Shown here one piece after another: positions 1 to 8,340 of a DNA stretch of 13,060 nucleotides (within the stretch, counting starts at the first letter, position 1; each line of letters begins with the position of its first letter). The stretch is from Chloroflexota bacterium (lineage in GTDB: Bacteria; Chloroflexota; Dehalococcoidia; Dehalococcoidales; JAUYDJ01). The stretch is taken from positions 1 through 13,060 of the forward strand of contig JAUYDJ010000086.1 of NCBI GenBank assembly GCA_030690025.1. Reading direction: 5' to 3'. The notes under the pieces are model-generated. The model saw only the letters and a program-made list of their open reading frames with translations, searched no databases and was not told where the DNA came from. The position numbers and the translations under genes were made by a program.

Positions 1-1638
<1,638 letters not shown>

Positions 1639-1640
1639 TT

Positions 1641-1646
1641 ATTATA
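1641..1646 (-). promoter_or_regulatory. Probable -10 element of the gyrB transcript
   Basis: A perfect TATAAT on the minus strand, about 150 bases before the gyrB ATG. No good -35 hexamer is found at 16-18 bases upstream. If used, transcription would start near 1634 and give gyrB a leader of about 147 bases. Confidence 0.45.
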
Positions 1647-1705
1647 CCACAATTGAGGCTATAAAGGAAAGCAGAGCGGGTCAACGGTTCTGCTCAATCA
1701 TGGTT

Positions 1706-1782
1706 GTCATTGCGAGGAGCGTAGCGACGAAGCAATCTCATTCCCCACCCATCCGAGATTGCTTCGCTTCGCTCGCAATGAC
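1706..1782. repeat. REP-like hairpin repeat, copy 1
   Basis: Two inverted arms (1706-1739 and 1755-1782) separated by 15 bases. Both arms have the ends GTCATTGCGAG and GAAGCAATCTC (or their complements). The right arm has the 6-base core CGAAGC between these ends; the left arm has a 12-base core. The right arm, complemented, is identical over 28 bases to the left arm of copy 2 at 8154-8181. It lies between divergent gyrB and the MFS gene. Similar palindromes are common between genes in many uncultured bacterial genomes (from memory). A frame can be read through it, but it is not coding. Confidence 0.85.
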
Positions 1783-1878
1783 ACCGACAACTAAGATTGA
1801 GTAAAAGGAGGTCAACCGGAAGATAAGAGGCTGCCCTTACTAAATGACAGGACTAAAGGGTATGGCGCGCCAACCAAC

Positions 1879-1922
1879 GGGGAATTCCCCCCCGTGTAAA
1901 TTCGTGGCTTTAGTGCTACAAT
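1879..1922 (+). promoter_or_regulatory. Candidate promoter of the MFS gene with a 12-base palindrome
   Basis: Extended -10 TGCTACAAT at 1914-1922; the -35 is poor. A perfect palindrome GGGGAATTCCCC (1879-1890) sits about 40-50 bases before the expected start site, and an 8-base GGCGCGCC palindrome lies just before it at 1864-1871. An activator or repressor site is possible. The predicted start site is only a few bases before ATG 1933. The rest of 1783-1878 shows no gene. Confidence 0.4.
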
Positions 1923-1932
1923 CAAATGGTTT

Positions 1933-3177
1933 ATGGCACTACAACAAAACTCAATGCCGGCGGTAAAGCCAAAATTATTCTATGGCTGGATTATCGTCAC
2001 GGCGGCGTGCCTGGTCATCCTGACCATGTATGGCACGCTGGCGACCTTTGGCATCTTCTTCGAGTCCATGCTCGCCGAGTTTGGCTGGTCACGAGCAGCC
2101 GTGGCCGCGGCCCTCTCCCTGGTTATCGTGGTCCGTGCCTCGCTCTACATGATTACCGGCCGCTTGACCGACCGCTACGGGCCGCGCGCGGTGGTCACCA
2201 CCTGTGGCCTGCTGCTCGGACTGGGCTATGTGTTGATGTCGCGAATCAGCGCGGTCTGGCACTTCTATCTGCTCTACATACTGGTGGGAGTAGGCATGAG
2301 TAGCGCCTGGATTCCCCAGGTCTCCACGGTGGCGAGGTGGTTTGAAAAAAGACGCGGCCTGGCAATAAGCCTGGCCGGGGCTGGCGAAGGCCTGGGTATT
2401 GTCCTCATGGTGCCCGCGGCCAACTGGTTTATCTCGGTTTACGACTGGCGCTCCTCCTACCTGGCGGTGGGCATCTTTGGCGCAATTGTCATCACGACGG
2501 CAGCCCAGTTTCTGAAACGCGACCCGAAGAAGATGGGACTGTTGCCCTACGGCGCCGGGGAAGTTGCCGAATCGCCGGCGGCGCCGCCGGTTAGGGGGCT
2601 GACACTCCGCGAGGCGGCGGGTACCGGCGAGCTCTGGCTGCTGTGCGCGGTATACCTGAGCTTCCTTTTCGGGCTGGATACTGTCATGGCGCATATTGTC
2701 GTTTATGCGGTGGGACTGGGCACGTCGCCGGCTGGGGCTGCCAGCATCCTGGCGACCATTGGCGGGGTGGCTGTCATCGGCCGGCTGGCCATGGGCCTTT
2801 TCGCCGACCGTGCCGGCAGCAAGCTGGCCATAATTCTGTGCCTGGCGCTGTCCACGCTGGCCTGGCTCTGGCTGCAGCAGGCTAATGCCGGCTGGATGCT
2901 CTACCCGTTTGCCGTGGTATTTGGTTTCGTTTTCGGCGGAATACTGGTCCAGTTTCCCTTAATTATTGCCCAGCGGTTCGGGCTCACTGCTCACGGGGCC
3001 ATCATGGGCGTGGTCAGCTTTGTGGCCATGACACTGGGGGCGTCGGGGCCAGTCCTGGTGGGCCGCCTTTTTGATATCTCCGGCAGCTACCGGGTGGGTT
3101 TTCTTATTTGTGGTGCCGCCAGTGCGCTTGGTCTGATACTGGCCCTGTTCTCTCGTCCGGTCCAGAGAGCGAAGTAG
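1933..3177 (+). CDS. Major facilitator superfamily transporter, monocarboxylate/oxalate-formate antiporter-like
   Basis: 414-residue inner-membrane transporter, the usual size for 12 helices. Seen: hydrophobic segments from residue 17 onward, GWSRAAVAAALS at 51-62 (typical of the MCT/OxlT branch), motif A GRLTDRYGPR at 76-85 between helices 2 and 3, WFEKRRGLAIS at 136-146, a polar central loop around 195-230, and a second motif A GRLAMGLFADRAG at 283-295 between helices 8 and 9. Substrate cannot be read from sequence; small carboxylates are the best family guess. No Shine-Dalgarno precedes ATG 1933 or the in-frame ATG 1954, and the candidate -10 ends 11 bases before 1933, so the message may be leaderless or start at 1954. 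An overlapping ATG at 1926 is in another frame. It stands alone and converges on lexA with an 11-base gap. Confidence 0.9.
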   Translation: MALQQNSMPAVKPKLFYGWIIVTAACLVILTMYGTLATFGIFFESMLAEFGWSRAAVAAALSLVIVVRASLYMITGRLTDRYGPRAVVTTCGLLLGLGYVLMSRISAVWHFYLLYILVGVGMSSAWIPQVSTVARWFEKRRGLAISLAGAGEGLGIVLMVPAANWFISVYDWRSSYLAVGIFGAIVITTAAQFLKRDPKKMGLLPYGAGEVAESPAAPPVRGLTLREAAGTGELWLLCAVYLSFLFGLDTVMAHIVVYAVGLGTSPAGAASILATIGGVAVIGRLAMGLFADRAGSKLAIILCLALSTLAWLWLQQANAGWMLYPFAVVFGFVFGGILVQFPLIIAQRFGLTAHGAIMGVVSFVAMTLGASGPVLVGRLFDISGSYRVGFLICGAASALGLILALFSRPVQRAK

Positions 3178-3188
3178 TCGTTAAGTAA

Positions 3189-3851
3189 TCAGTGGCCAGG
3201 CATCTGCCGGATAACGGCAATTACCCGCCCCTGGATTTCCACATTGTCCGGGGTAGTATAGATAGGCCGCATCTGGCTGTTGGCCGGTTGGAGCCGCACC
3301 CGCCCCGCCTCGAAGAAGACCTTTTTCAGGGTGACTTCTTTCTCGGCCTTGAGCCAGACCGCCGCCATCTCCCCGTTCTCAACGCGGTTCACATACTGCA
3401 GCAGGATAATATCCCCATCGTTAATCAGGGCGTCTATCATCGATGTGCCCTTCACCTTGAGGGCATAGACTCCCTCTTTGCCGCGGGTCAGGTCCTCGGT
3501 CACTTCCATGGTCTCGGCGGAGGCGGTCGCATCCCAGGTATCGGCGGCGGGCACGGGTATAGGCACGCCGGCGGCAATCTGGCCGATAATCGGCACCTGG
3601 ACGCGGTAGCGCAGGGCGGGGGACAGGGTCAGCAGCTCAATGCCGCGTGACACTTCGGGATGGCGGCGCAGATAGCCTGCCTGCTCCAGTATCTTCAGGT
3701 TGTAGTCCACCACCGAGGTCGAGCTAATCCCGCAGCCGTTGACAATGTCCCGCACGGTAGGCGGATAGCCGCTATCCACCACGAACTGGTAGATGAAATC
3801 GATGATTTTCTTTTGCCGGGGTGACAGCGTCCTCATTCTTTGCTCGAACAT
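3189..3851 (-). CDS. lexA: LexA repressor, SOS response regulator
   Basis: 220-residue transcriptional repressor and self-cleaving S24 peptidase. N-terminal winged helix 6-70 (LSPRQKKIIDFI, then PPTVRDIVNGCGISSTSVVDYNL); autocleavage bond Ala94-Gly95 in QIAAGVP; catalytic Ser137 in KGTSM and Lys176 in EVTLKK; C-terminal dimer domain through VRLQPANSQMRPI and the end VIAVIRQ. RecA-stimulated cleavage after DNA damage is family knowledge. Start choice is open: ATG 3851 lies inside the SOS box only about 8 bases after the expected transcription start, without a Shine-Dalgarno. The in-frame ATG at 3836 (MRTLSPRQ) gives the usual short LexA N-terminus and a roughly 22-base leader. Upstream rpsT ends in a terminator and lexA has its own strong promoter, so it is a single gene. 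No recA or other SOS gene is in the window. Confidence 0.96.
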   Translation of the reverse strand: MFEQRMRTLSPRQKKIIDFIYQFVVDSGYPPTVRDIVNGCGISSTSVVDYNLKILEQAGYLRRHPEVSRGIELLTLSPALRYRVQVPIIGQIAAGVPIPVPAADTWDATASAETMEVTEDLTRGKEGVYALKVKGTSMIDALINDGDIILLQYVNRVENGEMAAVWLKAEKEVTLKKVFFEAGRVRLQPANSQMRPIYTTPDNVEIQGRVIAVIRQMPGH

Positions 3852-3857
3852 CCGTTC
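3846..3857 (-). promoter_or_regulatory. LexA operator (Gram-positive-type SOS box)
   Basis: Minus strand reads GAACGGATGTTC: a perfect GAAC-N4-GTTC palindrome that also fits the RNRY core of the Bacillus-type box. It covers the first possible start codon of lexA and lies directly after the expected transcription start, so bound LexA would block its own gene. This box type is reported for Dehalococcoides (from memory). No second GAAC-N4-GTTC site was noticed in the window. Confidence 0.85.
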
Positions 3858-3865
3858 TATAAAAG

Positions 3866-3893
3866 ATTATAACAGACTGAGGCTTTTTGTCAA
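3866..3893 (-). promoter_or_regulatory. lexA sigma-70-type promoter
   Basis: Minus strand -35 TTGACA (3888-3893) and -10 TATAAT (3866-3871), both perfect, with a 16-base spacer. Transcription should begin near 3859, just before the SOS box. It is the strongest promoter match in the window. Confidence 0.88.
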
Positions 3894-3961
3894 TACCTGT
3901 GGGAGGATTTTCTTCTGCTTTGGTACAAGCAGCAACCTTTCTTCTGCCTTTTCCGGGGAAC

Positions 3962-3995
3962 AAAAAAGAGAGAGGCGCTGGAGCGCCCCTCTTTT
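3962..3995 (-). terminator. Intrinsic terminator of the rel-rpsT unit
   Basis: On the minus strand a stem built from GGCGCT / AGCGCC, extended by AGAG/CTCT pairs with one mismatch, is followed by CTTTTTT. It lies 112 bases after the rpsT stop and ahead of the lexA promoter. The opposite strand ends in TTTT, so weak bidirectional action is possible, but no plus-strand gene feeds it. Confidence 0.8.
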
Positions 3996-4034
3996 AAATC
4001 CAGGTTTGAAGAATAGCCCCTCTGAAAAACCAAT

Positions 4035-4060
4035 TCTCCCTCCCCGTGAAGGGAGGGAGA
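4035..4060. repeat. Purine/pyrimidine hairpin between rpsT and lexA
   Basis: Ten-base arms (TCTCCCTCCC / GGGAGGGAGA) around the loop CGTGAA. There is no T-run, so it is not a convincing terminator. It resembles the palindromes at 10434-10553 and probably belongs to the same class of dispersed intergenic repeat. It lies in the untranslated 3' end of the rpsT message. Confidence 0.6.
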
Positions 4061-4106
4061 TAGAGATACCGCGTTTTCCGTAAAGGCGAGACAGGCTACG
4101 TAACAG

Positions 4107-4391
4107 CTACTTGGCGGCTGGCTTGGCGGCCTGCGCCTTATTCAGCTTTTTCATCAGGCGTGACTTGCGCCGCGCGGCGTTATTGGGGTGGATAACCCTT
4201 TTCACCGCTGCCTTGTCCAGCGAGCTGACCGCCGTTACCACGGCTGCCTTGGCTGGCTCCGCCTCACCGGCCGAGATGAGCTTCTCCGCCTTGGTTATCC
4301 TGGTCTTGACCTGGCTGCGCACGGCCTTGTTTCTTATCTGGCGTCTTCCCGCAACACGCACCTGCTTTTCGGCTGACTTAGTCTGTGGCAA
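4107..4391 (-). CDS. rpsT: 30S ribosomal protein S20
   Basis: 94-residue helical protein that binds 16S rRNA at the bottom of the small subunit. Family signatures: TKSAEKQVRVAGRRQIRNKAVRS at 4-26 (described by position because of length; key basic residues R12, R16, R17, R20), VKTRI at 28-32, SSLDKAAVKRVIHPNNAARR at 56-75, and KSRLMKKLNK after it. The Ala/Lys-rich tail is normal. The start is TTG (4389-4391), fixed by an excellent AAGGAGGT 5-6 bases upstream; no ATG alternative exists. It follows rel by 30 bases on the same strand with no promoter visible between them, and a terminator lies downstream, so it is the last gene of a rel-rpsT unit. Confidence 0.96.
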   Translation of the reverse strand: MPQTKSAEKQVRVAGRRQIRNKAVRSQVKTRITKAEKLISAGEAEPAKAAVVTAVSSLDKAAVKRVIHPNNAARRKSRLMKKLNKAQAAKPAAK

Positions 4392-4421
4392 AATCTACCT
4401 CCTTGGGTTTCACCGTAACCG

Positions 4422-6593
4422 TTATTTACTAACCGGGCTTGCCGGGTGGGCCTTCACCGGCATACCTTCACCGACCCGGGTGACGCTTCTCACCCCGCGG
4501 ATTCCCTCAATTCTTACCATGAGCTGGCTTAGCTGCGCCAGCCCTTTTACGTCCAGGGTCAGGTAGGTTGACGTGGTATCCTTGCTGTTGGAGAAGCTCA
4601 CCGACGATATATTGACCTTCTCCTCGGCGACTACCGTGGTGATATCCCGAATCAACCCCACCCTGTCCCATGCCTCGACGGCAACATTGACCGGGTATAC
4701 CGAATCGACTTCTCCCCACTCCGCCTGGAGCAGCCGGTCCTTTTCGTCCTCGTTTATCACATTATAGCAGTCCTGGCGGTGAATAGTCACCCCCCGGCTG
4801 CGGGTCACATAGCCAATAATTCTGTCGCCCGGCACCGGGTGGCAGCACTGCGCGGAATGAGTCGCTAAATCACTCACGCCCAGCACCTTGACTGTTGACG
4901 GTGCCACTTTGGTCGGGCTGACCGTCACCACTTCCTCGGCTGGCTCTTGCTCGGCGGCCAGCTTCATCGCAATCTGCGAGGTGGCGATACCGCCGTCGCC
5001 GATTGCCGCCAGGAAATCATCGACATTGCTGTAGTTAAACAGCCGGGCCATCTCAATGCGGTCAATCTTGATGCCGAGGTGCTTTAGTTCTTTGTCCAGG
5101 AGCTGGCGGCCGCGCTCGATGTTTTCCGTCCGCTCCTGCTTCTTGAACCACTGCCGTATCCTGGTCTTGGCCTGGGAGGTCTTGACGTAGCCCAGGTGGG
5201 GGCTGAGCCAGTCCAAGCTCGGCCCCTTGGCCTCCTTGGTGGTCATAATTTCGACGATGTCGCCGTTGTTGAGCTGGTAGTTGAGCGGCACCAGCCGCCC
5301 ATTTACCTTGGCCCCCACGCAGCGGTGCCCCAGCTCGGTATGCACCCGGTAGGCAAAATCAAGCGGCGTGGCCCCCTTGGGCAGGTCTTTTATTTCGCCC
5401 TGGGGCGTGTAAACAAATACCTGGTCGATGAAGATGTCGGTCTTGACTGATTCCAGAAACTCTTCCGCCCCGGCCAACTCACGGTGCCAGTCGATGAGCT
5501 GCCGCAGCCAGCCTATCCTCTCTTCAAAGTGTATGTCCTTCTTTTCGCCCTCTTTGTAGCGCCAGTGGGCGGCAACACCGTACTCGGTAATGTAGTGCAT
5601 CTCGCGGGTGCGAATCTGGATTTCCAGGGGCGTGGTGCCCAGGCACATCACGGCGGTATGCAGCGATTGATATCCATTGGCCTTGGGATTGGCAATGTAG
5701 TCGTCAAACGCCTCGGGCAGCGGGTGCCACAAGCTGTGAATTATGCCTACGGCGGCGTAGCAATCGGGTACGGTGCTGACCACCACCCGCAGGGCGAGCA
5801 GGTCAAGTATGTCATTGAAGTGTTTGCCCAGGGCGGTGTAGCGCTCCATCTTCTGATAGATGCTGTAGATGTGCTTGGGCCGGCCGGACATTTCCGCCCT
5901 CAGGCCAGCTTTGTCGAACTCTACTTTGAGGATTTCAATTACCCGGTCGATGAAGCTTTCCCGCTGGACGCGTCGGCTGACCACCAGCCGGGCAATACGG
6001 CGGTACTTGTCCGGTTCGAGGTGCCGGAAGGCCAGGTCCTCCAGCTGCCACTTAAGCTCCCATATTCCCAGGCGGTGCGCCAGGGGAGCGTATATCTCCA
6101 GCGTTTCCTGGGCAATGCTGAGCTGCTTTTCCGGGGACAGGGCATCCAGCGTGCGCATGTTGTGCAGGCGGTCGGCCAGCTTGATAAAAACCACGCGCAG
6201 GTCTTCCGCCATGGCCACCAGCATTTTTCTCAGGTTTTCCGCCTGTGTCTCCCTGGCTACCGTAGGGGCCTGCCAGGCGACCTTGCTCAACTTGGTGATG
6301 CCGTCCACCAGTTTGGCTACTTCCGGGCCGAACCTGGCTTCGATTTTGGCTACCGGTATGCCGCAGTCCTCGGGGATATCATGCAGCAGGGCAGCGGCCA
6401 GCGAGCTGGTATCAAGCTGAAGCTCGGCCAGAATCAATGCGGTTTGCAGGGGGTGTTCCAGAAAAGGCTCGCCGGACTTGCGTGTTTGCCCCTGGTGCGC
6501 CTCACGGGCAAAGCGGTAGGCCTCTTCCACCACCGCCACCTTCTCCGCGGGAAGATATCCCCTGGCCTTCTCGATAAGCTGCTTAAAACTCAA
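4422..6593 (-). CDS. rel: Bifunctional-type (p)ppGpp synthetase/hydrolase, RelA/SpoT family
   Basis: 723-residue long RSH protein controlling the stringent response by making and probably degrading (p)ppGpp. Hydrolase HD domain about 25-150: His47, HD at 71-72, ED at 75-76 (HDIPED) and Asp141 in KLADRLHNM, all metal-site residues present. Synthetase domain about 230-345: SGRPKHIYSIYQKM at 236-249, DDYIANPKANGYQSLHT at 297-313, EIQIRT at 324-329. TGS domain 389-452, helical domain, a zinc-finger-like CCHPVPGD at 583-590 with IHRQDC at 604-609, and an ACT domain from about 633. The loop before DYIA reads AFDD (295-298), like the acidic EXDD signature of RelA rather than RXKD of bifunctional enzymes. 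The start is TTG 6593 with GAGGGG upstream. First gene of the unit with rpsT, divergent from hisS. Confidence 0.95.
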   Translation of the reverse strand: MSFKQLIEKARGYLPAEKVAVVEEAYRFAREAHQGQTRKSGEPFLEHPLQTALILAELQLDTSSLAAALLHDIPEDCGIPVAKIEARFGPEVAKLVDGITKLSKVAWQAPTVARETQAENLRKMLVAMAEDLRVVFIKLADRLHNMRTLDALSPEKQLSIAQETLEIYAPLAHRLGIWELKWQLEDLAFRHLEPDKYRRIARLVVSRRVQRESFIDRVIEILKVEFDKAGLRAEMSGRPKHIYSIYQKMERYTALGKHFNDILDLLALRVVVSTVPDCYAAVGIIHSLWHPLPEAFDDYIANPKANGYQSLHTAVMCLGTTPLEIQIRTREMHYITEYGVAAHWRYKEGEKKDIHFEERIGWLRQLIDWHRELAGAEEFLESVKTDIFIDQVFVYTPQGEIKDLPKGATPLDFAYRVHTELGHRCVGAKVNGRLVPLNYQLNNGDIVEIMTTKEAKGPSLDWLSPHLGYVKTSQAKTRIRQWFKKQERTENIERGRQLLDKELKHLGIKIDRIEMARLFNYSNVDDFLAAIGDGGIATSQIAMKLAAEQEPAEEVVTVSPTKVAPSTVKVLGVSDLATHSAQCCHPVPGDRIIGYVTRSRGVTIHRQDCYNVINEDEKDRLLQAEWGEVDSVYPVNVAVEAWDRVGLIRDITTVVAEEKVNISSVSFSNSKDTTSTYLTLDVKGLAQLSQLMVRIEGIRGVRSVTRVGEGMPVKAHPASPVSK

Positions 6594-6619
6594 CCCAGTC
6601 CCCTCGCTTTTACATATAA

Positions 6620-6648
6620 AGTATAACCCAACACGCTTACTTGTGCAA
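6620..6648 (-). promoter_or_regulatory. Candidate rel promoter
   Basis: Minus strand -10 TATACT (6620-6625) and -35 TTGCAC (6643-6648) with a 17-base spacer. Transcription would start about 20 bases before the TTG start of rel. The -10 is good and the -35 weak. Confidence 0.5.
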
Positions 6649-6687
6649 AGCTGCGAGATGAGACTTTAGTAACCTGACCTGACTGGA

Positions 6688-6754
6688 ACCCTAAATACCA
6701 AATCCCAAATACTAAATCCTAAACAAACCCAAAATCCCAAATTCAAAATTCAAA
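6688..6754. repeat. Degenerate octamer tract rich in AAAT/CCCAAA
   Basis: Successive imperfect units such as CTAAATAC, CAAATCCC, AAATACTAAATCCT, CCAAAATCCC and AAATTCAAAATTC, with almost no G on this strand. It occupies the spacer between divergent rel and hisS. Similar A/T/C-rich strings occur between genes of several uncultured lineages (from memory). It lies just upstream of the hisS promoter and behind the rel promoter, and may act only as flexible spacer. It is not coding. Confidence 0.6.
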
Positions 6755-6763
6755 GGTGCTTGC

Positions 6764-6793
6764 TTTACAAACCCTGTTTTGATACGGTATCCT
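6764..6793 (+). promoter_or_regulatory. Candidate hisS promoter
   Basis: TTTACA (6764-6769), an 18-base spacer, then TATCCT (6788-6793). It would start transcription near 6800, some 20 bases before the preferred TTG start. No T-box-like leader fits in this distance. Confidence 0.45.
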
Positions 6794-6819
6794 AGCTTAG
6801 AGTAGACAGGAGGATGGCA

Positions 6820-8070
6820 TTGTACCGGGCAGCGCGCGGCACCACGGATATCCTGCCGGAAGAGCAGGTCTACTGGCGCTACATCGAGCAGAAGGCGGCC
6901 AGTCTGGCCCAGCTTTACGGCTACGAGCGGATTGACACCCCCGTCTTCGAGGAGACCGGGCTGTTTACGCGCAGCGTGGGCGAAAATACCGATATCGTCC
7001 AGAAGGAAATGTATACCTTCGAGGACAGGGGCGGCAACAGCCTGACGCTGCGTCCGGAAGGCACAGCGCCGGTATGCCGGGCTTACCTGGAACACGGCAT
7101 GAATAACCTTCCCCAGCCGGTAAAGCGGTATTACCTTGCCTCTATTTTCCGTTACGAAAGGCCGCAAGCGGGGCGGTACCGGCAGCACCACCAGTTTGGC
7201 TGCGAGGCTATCGGTGACGCCGACCCGGCCCTTGATGCCGAGGTGATTGACCTGGCCTGGCAATTTTTCCAGTCGCTGGGGCTGCAGCGCCTCACCCTGA
7301 ACCTGAACAGCATCGGCTGTAAACAGTGCCGGCCCAAATACCTGGCCGTCCTCAAGGACTACTATGCCTCTAATCTGGCGACGCTGTGCGCCGACTGTAA
7401 GACCAGGGTGGAACGCAATCCGCTCCGCCTGCTCGACTGCAAGCAGGCGACCTGCCAGCAGGTCGCTGATGCTGCCCCCCGGAGTGTTGACCACCTCTGC
7501 CCCGAGTGCGCCGAGCATTTCCGCCGGCTGCAGGGCTATTTGAACCTCCTCGGGCTGCCCTTTGTCATCAACCACCGCCTGGTGCGCGGGCTGGACTACT
7601 ACCCCCACACCGTCTTTGAGATTCAGCCTGAAGCGGAAGGCGCTCAGAGCACCATTGGCGGCGGCGGCCGCTACGACGACCTCATCGAAGAGCTGGGCGG
7701 CAAACCCACCCCGGCCATTGGCTTTGCCACCGGCATCGAGCGCATTGTGCTCAATCTCAAACGTGAAAACGTCCCCATCCCGCCCCTGCCCCGGCCGCAG
7801 GTCTTTGTCGCCCATATCGGCGAGGCCGCCCGGGGCGAGGCCATCAAGCTGTCTGCCTCGCTGCGCCGTAATGGCGGCGGGGTCATCGAGGGGATGGGTG
7901 ATAGGAGCCTCAAAGCGCAGCTACGGCAGGCCAACAGCCTGGGTGTCCGTTACACCGTCATCATCGGTGAAGACGAGTTGAAAGCCGGTGCCGTGGTGCT
8001 GCGTGATATGACTACCGCCCAGCAGAAGACCGTCCCCATATCCAAATTGCCCGCAGAACTGGGTAGCTAG
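6820..8070 (+). CDS. hisS: Histidine-tRNA ligase (HisRS)
   Basis: Class II aminoacyl-tRNA synthetase that charges tRNA-His in the cytoplasm. Counting from the upstream in-frame ATG at 6814: RGTTDILPEEQ 8-18, TLRPEGTAP 78-86 (ATP/His site), motif 2 FRYERPQAGRYRQHHQFG 112-129, the histidine-A signature VRGLDYYPHTVFE 257-269, the GGGGRYDDL loop 282-290, motif 3 AIGFATGIERI 301-311, then the anticodon-binding domain from about 330. Paired cysteines at 169/172, 192/195, 209/214 and 229/232 are common in this HisRS group. Start: AGGAGG (6808-6813) touches ATG 6814 directly but stands 6 bases from TTG 6820, which gives the compact MYRAARGTTDILP beginning usual for the family. I therefore prefer TTG; ATG 6814 adds two residues. 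Confidence 0.96.
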   Translation: MYRAARGTTDILPEEQVYWRYIEQKAASLAQLYGYERIDTPVFEETGLFTRSVGENTDIVQKEMYTFEDRGGNSLTLRPEGTAPVCRAYLEHGMNNLPQPVKRYYLASIFRYERPQAGRYRQHHQFGCEAIGDADPALDAEVIDLAWQFFQSLGLQRLTLNLNSIGCKQCRPKYLAVLKDYYASNLATLCADCKTRVERNPLRLLDCKQATCQQVADAAPRSVDHLCPECAEHFRRLQGYLNLLGLPFVINHRLVRGLDYYPHTVFEIQPEAEGAQSTIGGGGRYDDLIEELGGKPTPAIGFATGIERIVLNLKRENVPIPPLPRPQVFVAHIGEAARGEAIKLSASLRRNGGGVIEGMGDRSLKAQLRQANSLGVRYTVIIGEDELKAGAVVLRDMTTAQQKTVPISKLPAELGS

Positions 8071-8153
8071 TCTGGCAAATTAGACATCACATCATCGTTT
8101 GGCGTTCCGTTGATTTTGGTGGATTGGTAAATACCACAGAGTCTGCCAATACT

Positions 8154-8243
8154 GTCATTGCGAGCGAAGCGAAGCAATCTCGATGCCAGCTAGAAGACAA
8201 TATTCTGAGATTGCTTCGAGCACTAGCGTGCTCTCGCAATGAC
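8154..8243. repeat. REP-like hairpin repeat, copy 2
   Basis: Arms at 8154-8181 and 8207-8243 around a 25-base loop. They share the ends GTCATTGCGAG / GAAGCAATCTC with copy 1. Here the left arm is the short form with core CGAAGC; the right arm has a 15-base core that, with its neighbouring G, forms its own hairpin GAGCAC-GCTA-GTGCTC. It lies 83 bases after the hisS stop and may stabilise or end the hisS message. The remainder of 8071-8340 holds no gene; frames through the repeat are artefacts. Confidence 0.85.
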
Positions 8244-8312
8244 GGTGCCCAGAAGATACCTTTTTCTCCCGCCCGCTTGCCTTCTACAACCAAACAGGGT
8301 ATATTTATTGGC

Positions 8313-8318
8313 TACAAT
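8313..8318 (+). promoter_or_regulatory. Candidate -10 of the DUF1989 gene
   Basis: TACAAT followed 12 bases later by AAAGGAG and, 5 bases after that, the start codon. The preceding bases are AT-rich but contain no clear -35. The same GCTACAAT octamer precedes the MFS gene. Confidence 0.4.
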
Positions 8319-8340
8319 ATAGTGTGAGAAAGGAGACGTA

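Noticed and set aside
1803..1812. AAAAGGAGGT, a strong Shine-Dalgarno match
   Set aside because: No start codon follows within usable distance, so no gene was assigned.
3772..3963. 63-codon minus-strand frame overlapping the lexA start and promoter
   Set aside because: It crosses the rpsT terminator T-run, the lexA promoter and the SOS box; out of frame with lexA.
5484..6626. 380-codon open frame on the plus strand opposite rel
   Set aside because: Antisense to the RelA/SpoT frame; no Shine-Dalgarno and no known motif.
6712..7815. 367-codon open frame on the minus strand opposite hisS
   Set aside because: It lies antisense to a clear HisRS reading frame; high GC and codon bias open the complementary frame. 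No domain is recognisable.
8087..8327. Short frames on both strands across repeat copy 2
   Set aside because: Their residues come from the palindrome itself; no conserved protein features.
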